Position numbers and translations under genes: made by a program
Notes under the pieces: model-generated
What the model was told of the DNA's origin: nothing
Database searches by the model: none
What the model saw: the letters and a program-made list of their open reading frames with translations, nothing else
In this document: piece by piece, positions 35,386-48,149 of the stretch
Numbering within the stretch: position 1 is the first letter of the stretch
Layout: every line of letters begins with the position of its first letter
NCBI RefSeq assembly: GCF_963678975.1
Contig: NC_089273.1
Span: forward strand, 25,562,356 to 25,626,355
Origin: Dysidea avara
Lineage: Eukaryota > Porifera > Demospongiae > Dictyoceratida > Dysideidae
Direction of reading: 5' to 3'
DNA length: 64,000 bases

Positions 35386-36624
35386 AACACCATCAGGTAG
35401 AGTCGATGCCGCCGAATTCTTAAGTTCCAATACTTGTAATGATCATGACTGATCATGATGTAACTGATAAGGTGACATATTGATTGTGTTTTATCACATA
35501 CAATGTAACCAATTATATCATTAACATGACGTAAAGAAGAAGCTTTAAAGTGAAAATTACATGGTAAGATCAAGTCAGGCACTAACACTCCATAGTTTTC
35601 ATAGGTATACACTTGCTGTAAAATTCTTGTCACAATTTGAATATGTAGCTATTTATATGATATATATTCTGATTACAGCATTCGTCAAAGTAAAAAATAG
35701 CTGTCAGTGGCGGATCTAGAAATTTTCAGAGGGGGTTTCAGGTTCAGGAAGTTTTCAATGACTGTGATGCCAGACAGAGAAGTGTATATAGTCCAGCTGG
35801 GGTAAATGTAAGTTAACTTAGCTCGGTGGCCTGTAGTTAGCTACATAGACCTAAAGCTTGCAATTAATCAGTAACAATCATTGTTTCACAGTAGAATCTT
35901 ACTAATCCAGGCCTTTACAAGTAAAACAGCACTTGCACTAATTGAAACAATAATTATTTTAGAGGCATTTAACAAGCTTAAACGCCAACGGCCATAATGG
36001 CATTTTCAGTGATTTCACAGGTAAAAGTATGGAGTTGGCCAGTAGAAAATTCCCAATATAATGCACTTCGGGTGATTTTATCACCTACACGAATCATAAA
36101 TAAATTTGGAGCACGCTCACTATACAGAGGGGTTTAGCTGTATCCACCATTCCCTGTGGCAGTAGTATTATAAAAGTAATTGTGCATTCGTACATGCACC
36201 AATTATGATAACTATCAATTACTGAGTCATAATTGTATTCTGTTTTCAGCTGTATGTTCTACAGTTACAAATGAAACATGTACAGTATGAAAAGTGCCAC
36301 TGCAATCAATCCACTTACTCTCAAATATAAGAAGTGTAATACATCCATTATAAGTGTGATATAGTTTCTGCAGAGATTGTTAGCTATGAAGCAGCAAAGG
36401 GAAAAAGGGTATCAATGGCTTTGTTAGAACAATTTGACAGCTAGTGTGATTGAAATAGAACATAAAGCAAGCCAGCACAAGAAGCCATTGATGCATGGAC
36501 CTCGGCAGAATTAGGCAATGCAGAAATCACTCCTGTAGTGTTTGGTATAGAAAGAACCAGTCCATCAGTTAGTTAGTTAGTCTGGTACACTAAACCACAA
36601 TATGCACAGTACCCTTCTATATTA

Positions 36625-36923
36625 CAGTGGAACCTCAGTTATCCAGACCACACTTATTCGGATTCTTGGTTAACCTAACTACGGAAATGACTGCTCAATT
36701 AGAGTAGTGACTGTTCTATTAGAGTAGTTGATAATGATAAAAAAATTAAAATATTTTTATGCTATTTTAAGGTTATTTATACACTATTAATACTTCTGTT
36801 TAATCTCGTGATTATACCTGTGTACTATGCCTCCAACTGTATACACAGTTTCAGAGGTACAGACTTTTCAGACTTATGGACCACACCTGGTCCCGAGGGG
36901 TTTGGATAACTGAGGTTCCACTG
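36625..36923. mobile_element. Pogo/Tigger-like MITE
   Basis: TIRs CAGTGGAACCTCAGTTATCC and its reverse complement, flanked by TA on both sides. CAGTGGAACCTC-type ends with a TA target are typical of pogo/Tigger relatives of Tc1/mariner. Block B near 43940 shows the empty site. It contains the dispersed word on the minus strand (36690-36730). Confidence 0.85.
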
Positions 36924-36970
36924 TATTGTATAGTTGCTTGCTGTTAATGTTCTTGTAGGTAGCTACGTAT

Positions 36971-37805
36971 GATTGATTGATTGATTGATTGATTGATTTT
37001 TAAATTAGCCTCAAGTCAGTCGGCAATGCCGTTCTTCCCTGACTGAGAGGACACACAAAAATAGCATACATATACACATATAAATTACAACAGCACACAC
37101 ACAATAACTGAACAAAAAATTACAACACACACATAGCACATATAAAACAATTAAGCAAAAAATTTACAAACACAAAAATCATCAACAAATTTTACACAAA
37201 TAAGAAAATAAATTGTCCTGAAAAGTTGGAGATGTTAACATGTCGTTAGGAACTGCATTCCACCAGTGGGCAGCTTGAGATCTAAAATGCTTTTGAGTAA
37301 AAGAAAGTCTACATCTTAGTGGCTGTGCAAATAACTGTGTAGTACGAGTAGCATACTGATGTTGACGTCCAAATGATATTGGTGGAACTAATGGTATATG
37401 TTTTGGTTGAAAGTACTGATGGTGCATTGCACAGAGTGTGCGATATTGTATCATACTACCTATTGGCAGCCAGTGTAAAGTGTGAAAATGATGGGATATA
37501 TGGTCATACTTACGAAGACCCAAACATAGACGAATGGCTCGATGTTGTAGACATTTCAAGCGATTGACATTAGCATTTGTGAGGGATGGACCCCAAACTG
37601 GTAAACAGTACAAAACATGAGAAAATACCAAAATTTCAATAAGCATCTTAAACAAATCTGTCTTAAAGATCAACCTCTGTTTGTACAACAGTACTCTGCG
37701 TTCCACTATGAAACTTACAACTAGTTCACGAAATGCTTTAACTTCAACAATGAATTTTACATAAATGTATTTAATAGTTTTTATTATTATGTTTGTTATG
37801 AAGTC
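36971..37805 (-). pseudogene. CR1/L2-like LINE, 3' end
   Basis: The minus-strand frame ends the ORF2-type protein: LFKMLIEILVFSHVLYCLP, VWGPSLTNANVNRLKCLQHR, LHWLPI, then YATRTTQLFAQP and WWNAVPNDM before a stop near 37182. The 3' region has a stem-loop (CCTCTCAGTCAGGGAAGAAC facing TGACTTGAGG) and ends in a (TCAA)n tail at 36971-36998, the usual 3' structure of CR1/L2 LINEs. The 5' part is missing and a MITE starts at 37811. Confidence 0.82.
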
Positions 37806-37810
37806 TCTCT

Positions 37811-38625
37811 CAGGCCCGTAGCCAGGGAGGGTTCGGGGGGTTCTGAAGAACCGCCCTCTTGGAAAAAAGGTCCATAATTGATCCATAATTTAACCAAAAA
37901 GTCCACAATTTTAGTATACAAGTCCAAATTTTCAGGAGCAAAAGTCCGTTAGCTACAATTTACTAGATACCACTAATAAGAAGCTAAATTAAGTGCTCCG
38001 AGTAACTCATTTAGTGCTGTAGTAAATGCAATTCAAGATCGAGATACTCTAATAGAGCAGTCAATCACTCTAATAGAACAGTCACAATTACATTTTCTTT
38101 TAAAAGTTACTTAATTTGCATGTAGATTGTCTAAACCAAGCTTTCATTAAAATATAATATTTTGGTGGACAAGCCCCTCCATGCAGAGCTCATGAATAGC
38201 ATCCATGTTTCAACTCCATGCAATGCGTAAATTTCATTGTTTAAGACACTCTTTGTTCTGCTCCACTGCCAATGTTGATCATGGCAGAGTGCTCATTCTT
38301 ATTCATTGTGACATTCCGATATATTATATTTAGACACATGCATGTGCAGATGGTATAATTACATTAGCAGTAGAGATATTTTTCCAGATATCATCCATAC
38401 AGCTGGTCTTCAGCTTACCTAAAAAATTGTTATTTTTATTGACTGAAATGCCACTAAATTCAACCTTTTAGTATCTATTTTCAAAAAATTTCCTGGGGGG
38501 GGGATGCCACCAGATCCCCCTAGTTTCAGCATGCGAACCATAATATAATCTGAAACATGTCATATAAAAAGGTCCACTTTTCTTCTAAAAGAACCTACCA
38601 AGATAAAAGTCTGGCTACGGCCCTG
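37811..38625. mobile_element. CAGGCCCGTAGCC-type MITE (815 bp)
   Basis: The ends CAGGCCCGTAGCCAGG and CTGGCTACGGCCCTG are inverted, flanked by TCTCT (37806-37810, 38626-38630). It contains the dispersed word twice (38036-38090) and GGGGG/CCCCC tracts near 38500. No transposase frame. hAT-like ends with a 5-bp target. Confidence 0.82.
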
Positions 38626-38639
38626 TCTCTGTATACATT

Positions 38640-40200
38640 GCTGGTACACAAAAAAGGTAATGTTAATTACATGTAGCCATTATAATATTGCTAACGTACT
38701 AAATGCAAATATTAAAACGTGCTAAAATCACAAAAGAGGTATATACATGTCAAGTTCTTTAATAAGTACTTAGCTTAATCATCACTGCGGAACAATATTT
38801 CTGTAATGAAACATTGTACACAGCATCCTATAGGGCATTATATACACTTTAACTAATCTAAAACAGTCAAGCTGTGTAAAATGGATGCGGTCTTCCAAAA
38901 CTAGCTAGGATAGCATGAAGAAGATGTGTCTGATGTGATACAGTATCAGAGATGGTTACCAAGTAATGGCTACAATAATGCACGTTACAAATTAATTGAC
39001 ATTTAGGTGGCATTTTTTACTGTTTGAAATTCATTTCTGTATTATTCATATATGATTGTATATATGACTGCTCTTCAGAGATATCTCAAAATATACTATT
39101 GTGACACCTCAGATCAAAGGAAACCACAGGGTTATATTATTTCACATATCATGTTGCTTAATGGGACTTATATTATGTAAAAGTAATAGAGATTTTCTAG
39201 GATATTACACTTGAATGCTTAAGGAATGGCTATAGATCATGTACCATTTGATGACAATCAGCTTACACACATGAAGTTTGTATGAATTGATTATAACTAT
39301 TTCACAGAAGTGTCTATATATGTAGCTCTCATAAGTAAGGTGTCAGATGTACCAAAGATATAGTCTCTCTTCAGACTACCTTGAATGGTGAAGCCATTTG
39401 GGTTGCTGCAGAGCAAACTAGAAATAAAAGGTAGCTAGCTAGCCTTAGGTTCTTGCTGGCAGTAAATTATGAAATATGATCAGTTTTGTGCTTACAGAAT
39501 ACAACAGCACTAATAACTGAATCATTAATAATTTAACTGCAAGCAACCAAATGTGTGTATGATATATACACACACAAGTAAACATGGCTGCTCAATTAGA
39601 AAAGTTTATATGCAATTAATTGTGGTCTCAATTACAAGGGCAGATCCAAGGTTTGACAAGGGGTACACCATGAACTGGGTAGCAGGTAGCTACGTATAGC
39701 AGGGATGCAGCCCCATTGTTAGAATTGTCAGAGTATGTTCCTATAATATCGGTGATGACACATTTCAAACATTTTTTAAAATTCGTGTATACTAAAACAG
39801 TATAAGCAATTGGCTATTCCATATTAATTTTACCTTAGCTATTGCATGACCACTACCCTGCTGACACCCACTACTTCATGAGTACACCCACATGCACGCC
39901 ACATCATGGTTGTGAAAATGAAAATTATGCTTAGCTGTGAACAGAACATGACTAGATGTAGCCTATACAGGACAGAAACATTGCATGCTGGTCCAAAAAG
40001 AGCTGAACAATCATGATTTGTATGACTAAATTAACAGCCACATGGTCAATATACGTAGCAATACAATTCAGAATTGTTTCAACTGTAAAAATAGACAACC
40101 AACACTAATAGGAAACAATTAAAGTAAAAATATGACAAATGGTATTTTGTGAGTACTCCGTGGTACGGTACATAGTGAACAGTACTCACGAAGACAGTTA
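38640..40200. other. Intergenic, old repeats
   Basis: 38865-38990 is a degraded terminal fold-back module (CAGTCAAGCTGTG, AAGAAGATGTG, TTACCAAGTAATGGCT). 39150-39360 resembles 46790-46975 (ATGCTTAAGGAATGG..., TTCACAGAAGTGTCTAT). 39720-39900 resembles 13680-13860. No gene is supported. Confidence 0.5.
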
Positions 40201-43200
40201 TTATTAAGTGTTCACTATGTATGAGAAGCCTATATAGCCCCTATTGTATAAATACTGCTGGCTTCACATCAACATCATTACATACAGGATGTTATATTGA
40301 AAGACAACTTGGTGTCTGTATATTAATTGAAAGACTACAAACACAGTAACTGATACTGTTACCTCAAATTAAGGATGTAATCCAGTTTCAAAATGACAAT
40401 ATTATGTACATATGATTGTGCAATCTTGATCTTGTGTAACTGTATAGAATCTAGCAAGAGAAATTTACAGCAAGTGTGAACATAATAAAATGCTTAATAT
40501 TTTACTATTAAAATATATCAAACTAAATGTTTTAGTGTGTATGGATTTATAAAAGTAATATGTGTGCAGCATACAATAAAAAATAAGTTTAAACTCAATT
40601 TTTCCTGAATATCATCAACCATGATTCTAAACCATTTCCAATAACATAGTTATAATTCCATCATGTGGAGACTGTTCTGAGTATATTGATCATACAATTA
40701 GATACTTTTTTCTAAAGCACAATAAATTATCTTGTACAACAGTTACCAGAGTACCAGTAGCTATCTTGATGTAAAGAGTATACTCCAGTGTCCATTTTAC
40801 AAAAACTGCATCTATCTGCCGGAATTTTATTACCAGTGACAATTAAATTGACTTGTCCTAGCTTATCTGACCATTTGTAAAAGTTACAAAACAACAATAA
40901 TTATATGTGACCGGATTTGACAAAACCAGGCTTCCACACACATCCAGATTTGTGACTTCAAAGAACTAGTTATCACCTTCTAATTTGCCCTGTTATTGTG
41001 CAATGCAATGAGAGAATTGTGTGAAAATTGTAGGTCAATAGCACGCAGACTGGGCAAGTTACAAGTGGTCAAAGTCGAAGAATTGGATGTGTGTGGAAGC
41101 CTGGTTTTGTCAAATCTGGTCACATAATTATTTTCAATTTCAAATACAGAGTGGATACTAAATCATCAAGCTAGCAAAAAATATAACTAGCTATCTGCAT
41201 AAAACCTTTGACCAGTGCATCTTTAATATGGATGGCTTTTGTATGTACAAAGCAAAGAGCACAAAAAAGTATGCAAAGTATAGCTACGGCCATATCAAAC
41301 ACTTTTATAATTGTTTGTTCAAAACTTTGTCAAAAGATCACCTTGCTGTATATAGTGACTTCATGCATGCTTAGGTCTACATTTTTCACTTCACATAGTG
41401 TACTCTAACTGTACATGTGGTTGCTTAGTGTGCAATACATACAAGTGTGTTGCAATGGAAATGATAAACATCACATTACAGCAGACATAAAAAGACGAAG
41501 CAATCCACCACCATATAATTATGTATATTGATCAAATTTCATTGAGGAATATCACCCAGTACATTGTTAGAATTTTAACTTGGTAGCATAGGAGACAAAC
41601 TGTCTTATCTAACACATCAGACAGGCTGCATTCCATTATGTACACTAAAGTGTCACCAAAACAAGACCATTAGTGTAATATAGAACCATTTTTCCTTCCT
41701 CGCCAAACACAACTGTTGTATTGCAAGTCTTAATACAATGGTGCCAGCTTATCCTCTTAATTACAAGTACAGTTAATATCTGTAATTGAGGCACACAGTG
41801 TGTTTGCTAGCACTTAAAAACATGCATTTGTTAAGATTCACTAGTATGTTGTCCTGTGTGTACATAAACATACTTACATCATGTCATTTCAAAAATACAA
41901 CAGCATTAGTAATGGGTTACTATTAATATGTGTGGATGTATGTGAGTATTGAAGCATTTAATTAATACCACATAATCCATATTGGTACAGTGCACTAGTA
42001 CTATGCAACATTTTGTAGCATTGTACAGCATAGCATTGTGACATTAGACTATATACATAGCAACTGTATAACAACTACGTATACATACTATGGCTACAGT
42101 ATTACCTCAGATCATGCCCAGTCTCATCACCAAGGTATTAGTCACCAGGGTAGATAACATCATAGCCACAGTAAATTGCTCTTTCAAGTATTCATAGTTT
42201 TAATAGACATCAGCCTTCGGTGTGACAATGCATGTGCCACACAACCACACACCATCAATTTTACGTGGACTTTACTGTAGTTTCTGATATCACAAATGCA
42301 CAGCTTAGCTATTCATCATTAATTGTAATTCTATGAACTCCCTGAGTGGTGTATTATTGTACATATCTAAACCTTATGATTGAGTACAATAGTTGTTAAG
42401 AATCACTACCCAGTTTTATAACTATGTAATCTGACCTACACACTAGCTACTGTACATAATATCTCCAAGGAATACATATGTATACAACTGTAACAATAGA
42501 AATAGCCTCTTCCATTCATAATCAACAAATCACTACTTAACAAGTAATTATGGATTATGTAGTAATCACTCAACACTTTATTTTATTACATAACTTGTTG
42601 GCAATGACGATGTTATGAGAGCACTTTCTTTTTAAATGATATGTGCAATGTAGCTAATACACATGTGGGGGCTTCAGAAGTGTTCATAAATAATGATTCA
42701 TTACACAGCAACACAATGTAGTACTCTGTGACTGACACAATAGGAGTTTTACGGTTTAGTCAGGCAGTATACTACTTCACTTGGAATTTACAATTAGACT
42801 GACAAGATGGTTCAGTAATATTCTAACACTATGTAGATCAATGTATGGCAGTGATTACCAATCTTTTACATAGGCATTGCATCTAAAGAAAGAATAATCA
42901 CCCCAAACTGACACATCACTCAAAATGCACGGCTTCAAAATAGTCGATAAAATGGAAAGCAAAGAAACCTACTACTCAGTCTTAGTAGGTATTATTCTGA
43001 CTGTTACACAGACATACACACAGAGATGAGTACAACAAGGATGTCTATTGTACATATCTTATTATTTGTAATGTCACTGATGATTATGGAAGCACTATAC
43101 AAACTCATAATTATGATGGATTCTCATGATGGCTTCATACTGTATTTGTAGTGACTGATGTAACTGATAAGGTGACATCACTTGTTGTCTATCACACACA

Positions 43201-43960
43201 ATGTAATCTAACAATATATCACCTGACATGATGAAAAAAAGATGTTTTCAAAGCATGTGGTAAGAACCAGTCAGGCACTAACACTCCATAGTTTTCATAT
43301 TATGCACAATCATGCTACAATTTTGCTTACAATTTGACTTGTAATTCTAGCATACCATGTCAAAGTACAAATACCTGTGACAGTAGCATTGTAAAAGTAA
43401 TTCTGCATTTTTACATATACTATAACTAGTTAACTACCAATTACTGAGTCAAAATTTTTAGCCATAGTGATGTTCTACTGTTTACACAACTAAAGTCTAC
43501 TATTACAACTGAAGTGAATGACTGGAGTGAACAACTACTGTCTGAACGTCTATGTCCACTAGAGTGTCTACAGCTGTTTACAAATGAAGCACAGTATGTA
43601 TGACTGGAGAAGGTGCCACTGCAATCAATCCACTCACTCTTAAATGTAGGAGGTGTAATACAGAAATTACTTTCATGCAGAGATTGTTATAGCTGTGAAG
43701 CAGCAAGGGGAAGAAGGGTATCAATGGTTTGTTAAACCTTGACGGTGAGAAAATAGAAACAGAAACAAAGATGAGTCTTCATGTAATGCACATACTGTAG
43801 TTGAGCAAAGGGAATTCTTGGACTTCGCTGGCATCAAACAATGAAGAAACCAATCCTGTATAGTGTTAACCAAATAGTATCTCGGTTGAAATAATCAGTC
43901 AGTTAGTCTGGCACAAACACAATATGCACAGTGCCCTACCATAATAATGTAGTTACTTGT
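40200..43960. repeat. Diverged segmental duplication, block B
   Basis: Collinear with A1 then A2. It lacks the ~5 kb found between them in A (29.1-34.2 kb) and lacks the pogo-like MITE, but has its own MITE at 40906-41124. No coding is recognised. Confidence 0.7.
40906..41124. mobile_element. TGTGACC-type MITE (219 bp)
   Basis: TGTGACCGGATTTGACAAAA at the left and its near reverse complement TTTTGTCAAATCTGGTCACA at the right, flanked by TA. It is absent from block A1, so it came after the duplication. Confidence 0.85.
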
Positions 43961-44224
43961 TGTTAACATCCTTGTAGGTGTGTATTGCACAACAGAAGTC
44001 CGTGGTCTGCACTATATGCTTTTTGAATTTTACCTAAAAAGTATCCGTTGCTGGTATACACAAAAACCATAATATACAGGTAATATAAATTACATATATG
44101 CAGCTATATTACTAACCAAATATTAAAAATGTATACTACAATCACTATAAATGATTTTATCTACCCAACTTATCGCTGAACAACCCAGCTATACCTTTTC
44201 AAATATACTTAATGCAATGTAATA

Positions 44225-44312
44225 TTTTTAAACAGGCTGTAAGACCAGGTATCGTACAGACCTTCAGCACTTGTGCTGTAAAGCCTTAATAAATAAATAT
44301 AAATAAATAAAG
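44225..44312 (+). repeat. LINE-like 3' tail with AATAAATA repeats
   Basis: GTAAGACCAGGTATCGTAC, then CTTCAGCACTTGTGCTGTAA and AATAAATAAATATAAATAAA. A short stem plus an A-rich microsatellite end resembles tails of LINEs. No coding remains. Confidence 0.5.
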
Positions 44313-44334
44313 TATACTTCTGCAATGAAACAGT

Positions 44335-44545
44335 TGTTAGAAAGATATGCAGCCTTCCAGTATGAAAAAGATGTGATGTCAAAGGTGGCTGCCAAGAAAT
44401 GGCTGCATCAATGCTATAAAATGTCAATTACTATGCAACCTTTCAAAATAATTAAAGTATGACATTATTGCAGCCATTTCTTGGCTGCCACATTAATATC
44501 ACATCTTTCTTTATCTACAGCTTGGCTGTTTTGGAATAGATATCA
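44335..44545. repeat. Degraded terminal fold-back module
   Basis: GCTGCCAAGAAATGGCTGC faces GCAGCCATTTCTTGGCTGCC around a centre near 44435, followed by ACAGCTTGGCTGTTTTGGA. It is clearly related to the modules at 5815 and 23710, but has no attached tandem array, so modules also move or survive alone. Confidence 0.7.
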
Positions 44546-44599
44546 TTTCTTTTTGCATTTGCAAGCACCAAAACCTTTTGCTGCATGTGGGCTGGCATA

Positions 44600-44762
44600 T
44601 GACTGGAACAATTTAGATATGGAAGATCTTGACAATATAGACTTACTTACTTTCAAGAACCGTTTGCAAAATGCATAGACACTAAAATTTTGTTTTTGTA
44701 CATTAGCGATTTACCCAATGGGTTTTGCTAATCAATGATAATAAATAAATAAATAAATAAAT
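44600..44762 (+). pseudogene. LINE 3' end insertion
   Basis: The frame WNNLDMEDLDNIDLLTFKNR ends with LQNA and a stop, typical of LINE ORF2 C-termini (WN.LP......S...FK..L). Then comes a non-coding end and (AATA)n. In the paralogue at 56436 the flanking sequences (GGGCTGGCAT and TGTCTATCTTTA) are adjacent, giving the empty site. It is a short 5'-truncated copy. Confidence 0.78.
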
Positions 44763-45168
44763 GTCTATCTTTATTAATTTTTCAGGAGGTAGACAAAAGA
44801 ACTAGATTTTAACTGCCAAATTTTACTCTTTTGAAATATTATTTTGAAACTTCATGTATGACTGCTCTGTATGAGGTACCTGTATCTCAAAATGCGCTTG
44901 TTACATACAAGTATGAGGTATTGCCACAGTGCATTGTAATATTGCCACAAGGTATTAATATTGCCATTAATATTGCCACTATTGTAATATTGCCACAGTG
45001 TATTGCCACAGTTTCTATTAACTAAAAGAGTTGTAACACACAAAAATCAACCATAAGGTCCTGTATCATGCATAATGACATCACTGGACATCTCTTTGGA
45101 TTATATTCTAGGCACACACCTTAAATTATGGCTTTCAGAAGTTTCATTGCATACACACCCACACACAC

Positions 45169-45648
45169 CAAGGGCGGCTCTAGAAATTTTGGTGACAGGT
45201 TTCCAAATTTTCTGTTGCATGGAATTTAAATCTAGGGGGTCTGCATGGGAGCTTGCTCCCCTAGGACATTTATGCATTCTGAGATTAAATCTGTTTACCT
45301 AATTCTTTAAAATCTGACATTTTAGGAAATTGATATAGGCTGCTTATGCTTGCTCCTGCTGGCATAGTATCAGGGGCAGTCTAAAGAGTTAAGATCTAGA
45401 GGTAGAGAAATTTGAAGGATGATCATGCAACAGACATGGATACGGGACTGGAGGCATCCCCCCCATTTCAGGTCTTTTAGACTGTAAACTTAAAAATACA
45501 ACATTAATGTGACTGTCCTGTTAAAGCAGTTGACTGCTCTGTTAGAGTATTTCGATCTGAACCTTGATACCTTTGCATATCTATAATTGCCTGAAATAAT
45601 ATACTTGACCATTTTCTGGAATTCCCAGAAATTCCCCTGGATCCACCC

Positions 45649-45651
<3 letters not shown>
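45169..45651. mobile_element. CAAGGGCGGCTC/CAGGGGTGGATCC-type MITE in a CA repeat
   Basis: Left CAAGGGCGGCTCTAGAAATT and right GGGGATCCACCCCTG are roughly inverted, flanked by CACAC. It contains the dispersed word on the minus strand at 45510-45556. The (CA)n tract runs on at 45652-45709. Its relative at 56788 begins AAGGGAAGCTCTAG. Confidence 0.65.
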
Positions 45652-45707
<56 letters not shown>

Positions 45708-45709
45708 TA
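45652..45709 (+). repeat. (CA)n microsatellite
   Basis: About 28 CA units with two TA interruptions. The open frames on the minus strand across it are artefacts of the dinucleotide. Confidence 0.97.
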
Positions 45710-46156
45710 CCCTATCCAAAGTACAGAGTAAAAATCTAGCAAAATAAAATGTTTGTGATAAGGCTGGCAACATGTAAAAGTTTGTGGCATGTAGATAAAT
45801 GCAATGACTATTTATTTGCACACATATGGGCTTCCTATATATTAACAGTATCTGTACCAATAGAAAACTTCTTATGAAACATGTAGTGTACTACAGTTGT
45901 TCTAATACTCACATATATACCACACATTGTCTACATGTAAGTGGAAACTGACTAAAGCAAATACCAGAATAATTATAACTATAGGCTTTCAGACCTTTTA
46001 ACATTAGCATGACTGTATTATTAGAGTGTCTTACTTCTTATATTGCAGTAATGTAAAATCAAGCGTTAAGGAAGAATTACCTGCACACTACACACTGTTG
46101 ACTGCACATGTACTATATTAAGTTCACATTTCCCCAAACTAATACCTATAGAATTG

Positions 46157-46452
46157 CAGGGGCGAATCCAGAGTTTGGAAAGGGGGGCCACACTTTGCTG
46201 AAAAAGTTGAAGAGCAAAAAATAAATAAATAAATTTTTAAAAAAGGTCATAGCAATAATGGTTGTCCTTTACCAAATATATATGCTATAAAGTATAAAAA
46301 GATCATAGTATTCATAGTTAAGCTACACTGCCTCATGAACACTGTGACTGCTTTATTAGAGTGATTGACTGCTCTATTAGAGTATCTTAATCTTGTATGC
46401 AATCTTTTTAAAGAAGGGGGGCTGTGCCCCCCCTCCCCCAGATCCGCCACTG
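46157..46452. mobile_element. CAGGGGCGAATCC-type MITE (296 bp)
   Basis: Ends CAGGGGCGAATCCAG and CAGATCCGCCACTG, flanked by AATTG (46152-46156, 46453-46457). G-rich and C-rich tracts sit just inside each end. The dispersed word lies on the minus strand at 46343-46394. Confidence 0.82.
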
Positions 46453-47259
46453 AATTGTACATGTTGATTGGTACTATCCCCTGTAAATGAGGTAAATACT
46501 TTGTATTCTGTTGATGACACTTAAGTGAGTTTGTAGTTTATATAGTTTTAATTTGCTCCAGATCCACAGGTAAGCATTTAAAGTGAGAACTACATGGTAA
46601 GATCAAGTCAGGTAACAAAAGCAAATTTAATTATTTTCATGAATCGACAAATTTAAGGATTTTTGTAGTTGCACATGCATTTTGAGGATCCACTCATTTT
46701 TACACAGGTTGCTTATTATAATATTACATGTACCCTATTAATGATAAAAATTCTCACAATTGCATGAAGTTTGCATTCCCTAGAATATGCTTTTATGTTG
46801 TTTAATGGGACTTTGTGCAACAGTAGTTTGATGCATGAATAAGAAATTAATGCTTAAGGAATAGATTGTATACATACCATTTCATGACAATTAGCCTACG
46901 ATATCTGTATGAATAGACTATACCCATCCTTCACAGAAGTGTCTATTATAGCTCTCATGTATATAGTGTCAGACGTCATAGGTTGGTGATACAGATATAA
47001 GTTTTCATACTTGGTGGAGGATTCTTATAAAGTGTTACATATGGTGACTGTTCTATTAGAGTATTTGACTTATTTCTCTATTAAATTATGTATAGGATTT
47101 TTTTCTTTGGGGGGGAGGGGAGGAGGGAGCATAGCACAAACCAAAAGAAGCATAATTTTGAGCTTGCAACATGGCTCCACAGCATAACACAACCAATTGA
47201 ATAATTTCTGGAAATTTATAAACTTGTAAAGAGACCAAAAGTAAATATTTGATAATATT

Positions 47260-48143
47260 TGTGACCGGATTTGCAAAAAGGTACCTTTTTCATACACAAA
47301 ATTTGACCCATTGTTTGAACTTTGAGGCTTCATAATTTTTTATCATGACATATAATTGCCTGAAATTTTCCATTAGTGTAGCTATAGTATCCGGCTGCAT
47401 TTTTATACTAAGAGGAAGTTAATCAGTATAAAGAGTCAACTGTTGTATCATTTTATTTGCTTGTATGCAAAATGTGTGGAAAAGGTACCTTTTTTGCAAA
47501 TCCAGTCACATTTTATTCAATCTACAATTTTGATGGTGTGCGGTGTGCAGGTTTTTACACACAAACACATACATGTAATCTGCGAAAAGGTATCTTATAG
47601 CCTTTCATGTACTCGGCAATCCATAACTTGACTTGTGTGTACGGTACCAGCCTGAAATTTACCTTTCTAACATTGCACTGTCCCTGGATGTAATTTTAAG
47701 ACAATAGGTTAAACACATGATGAGTTATGACTCGTCAAACTTGGAAATTTGGAAAGGCCTTAAGACCCCGGCTCTTTTCGCAGATCTGGTCACATATGCA
47801 CTGCAGCATACATGATCTGTTCATTGTTCCTGGGACTTTGCTTTGTATAGTATGTACAGATCTGGCCAACAAATAGTGCTGACACAGCATTGTGGTATAT
47901 GCAGTGATAAAGTGTCTATAGGGTAAAATGTGACCCAGTCTGACAAAACTCTTATTAACAGCTTTCCAGATTACTAACTTTGACAACTCATAACTTCCCA
48001 ACTCTCTCTGATGAATCTACTTAACATTGGCCACAGTATTGTGCCATGCAGGGACTACATTCTGAAAAAATTTCAAGGATATCATTTGTCAAATTGAGCT
48101 AATTGGAAAAGCTATTAGACTAGTTTCGTCAGACTGGGTCAGA
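47260..48143. mobile_element. Cluster of three TGTGAC-type MITEs
   Basis: 47260-47510: TGTGACCGGATTTGCAAAAA with AAGGTACCTTTTT inside both ends. About 47578-47794: ends TTTTCGCAGATCTGGTCACA, left end eroded. 47929-48143: TGTGACCCAGTCTGACAAAA and its partner GTCAGACTGGGTC. The three differ in interior but share the terminal pattern, so this looks like a superfamily of short elements landing near each other. Confidence 0.75.
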
Positions 48144-48149
48144 AATAAT

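Larger units (their letters stand above)
34200..36620. repeat. Diverged segmental duplication, block A2 (partner 42700-43930; inverted partner 54280-54850)
   Basis: Long collinear stretches with block B include AGTCAGGCAGTATACT, GCTTCAAAATAGT and CCACTGCAATCAATCCAC. The inverted copy C (54280-54850) is closer still, matching 34480-34850 and 35480-35700. The copy here carries an extra ~580-bp insert (34851-35430). No coding outside the insert. Confidence 0.75.
44546..45651 (+). repeat. Segmental duplication E (partner 56390-57155)
   Basis: It starts CATTTGCAAGCACCAAAACC at 44556 and 56393 and runs collinear through GGAGGTAGACAAAAGAACTAG, CATGTATGACTGCTCTGTATGAGG and CAGTATCAGG-GCAGTCTAAAG. 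The copy here has an extra LINE tail (44600-44762). Confidence 0.8.

Noticed and set aside
45490-45860. Val/Cys-rich frames on the minus strand
   Set aside because: They are translations of the (CA)n microsatellite.
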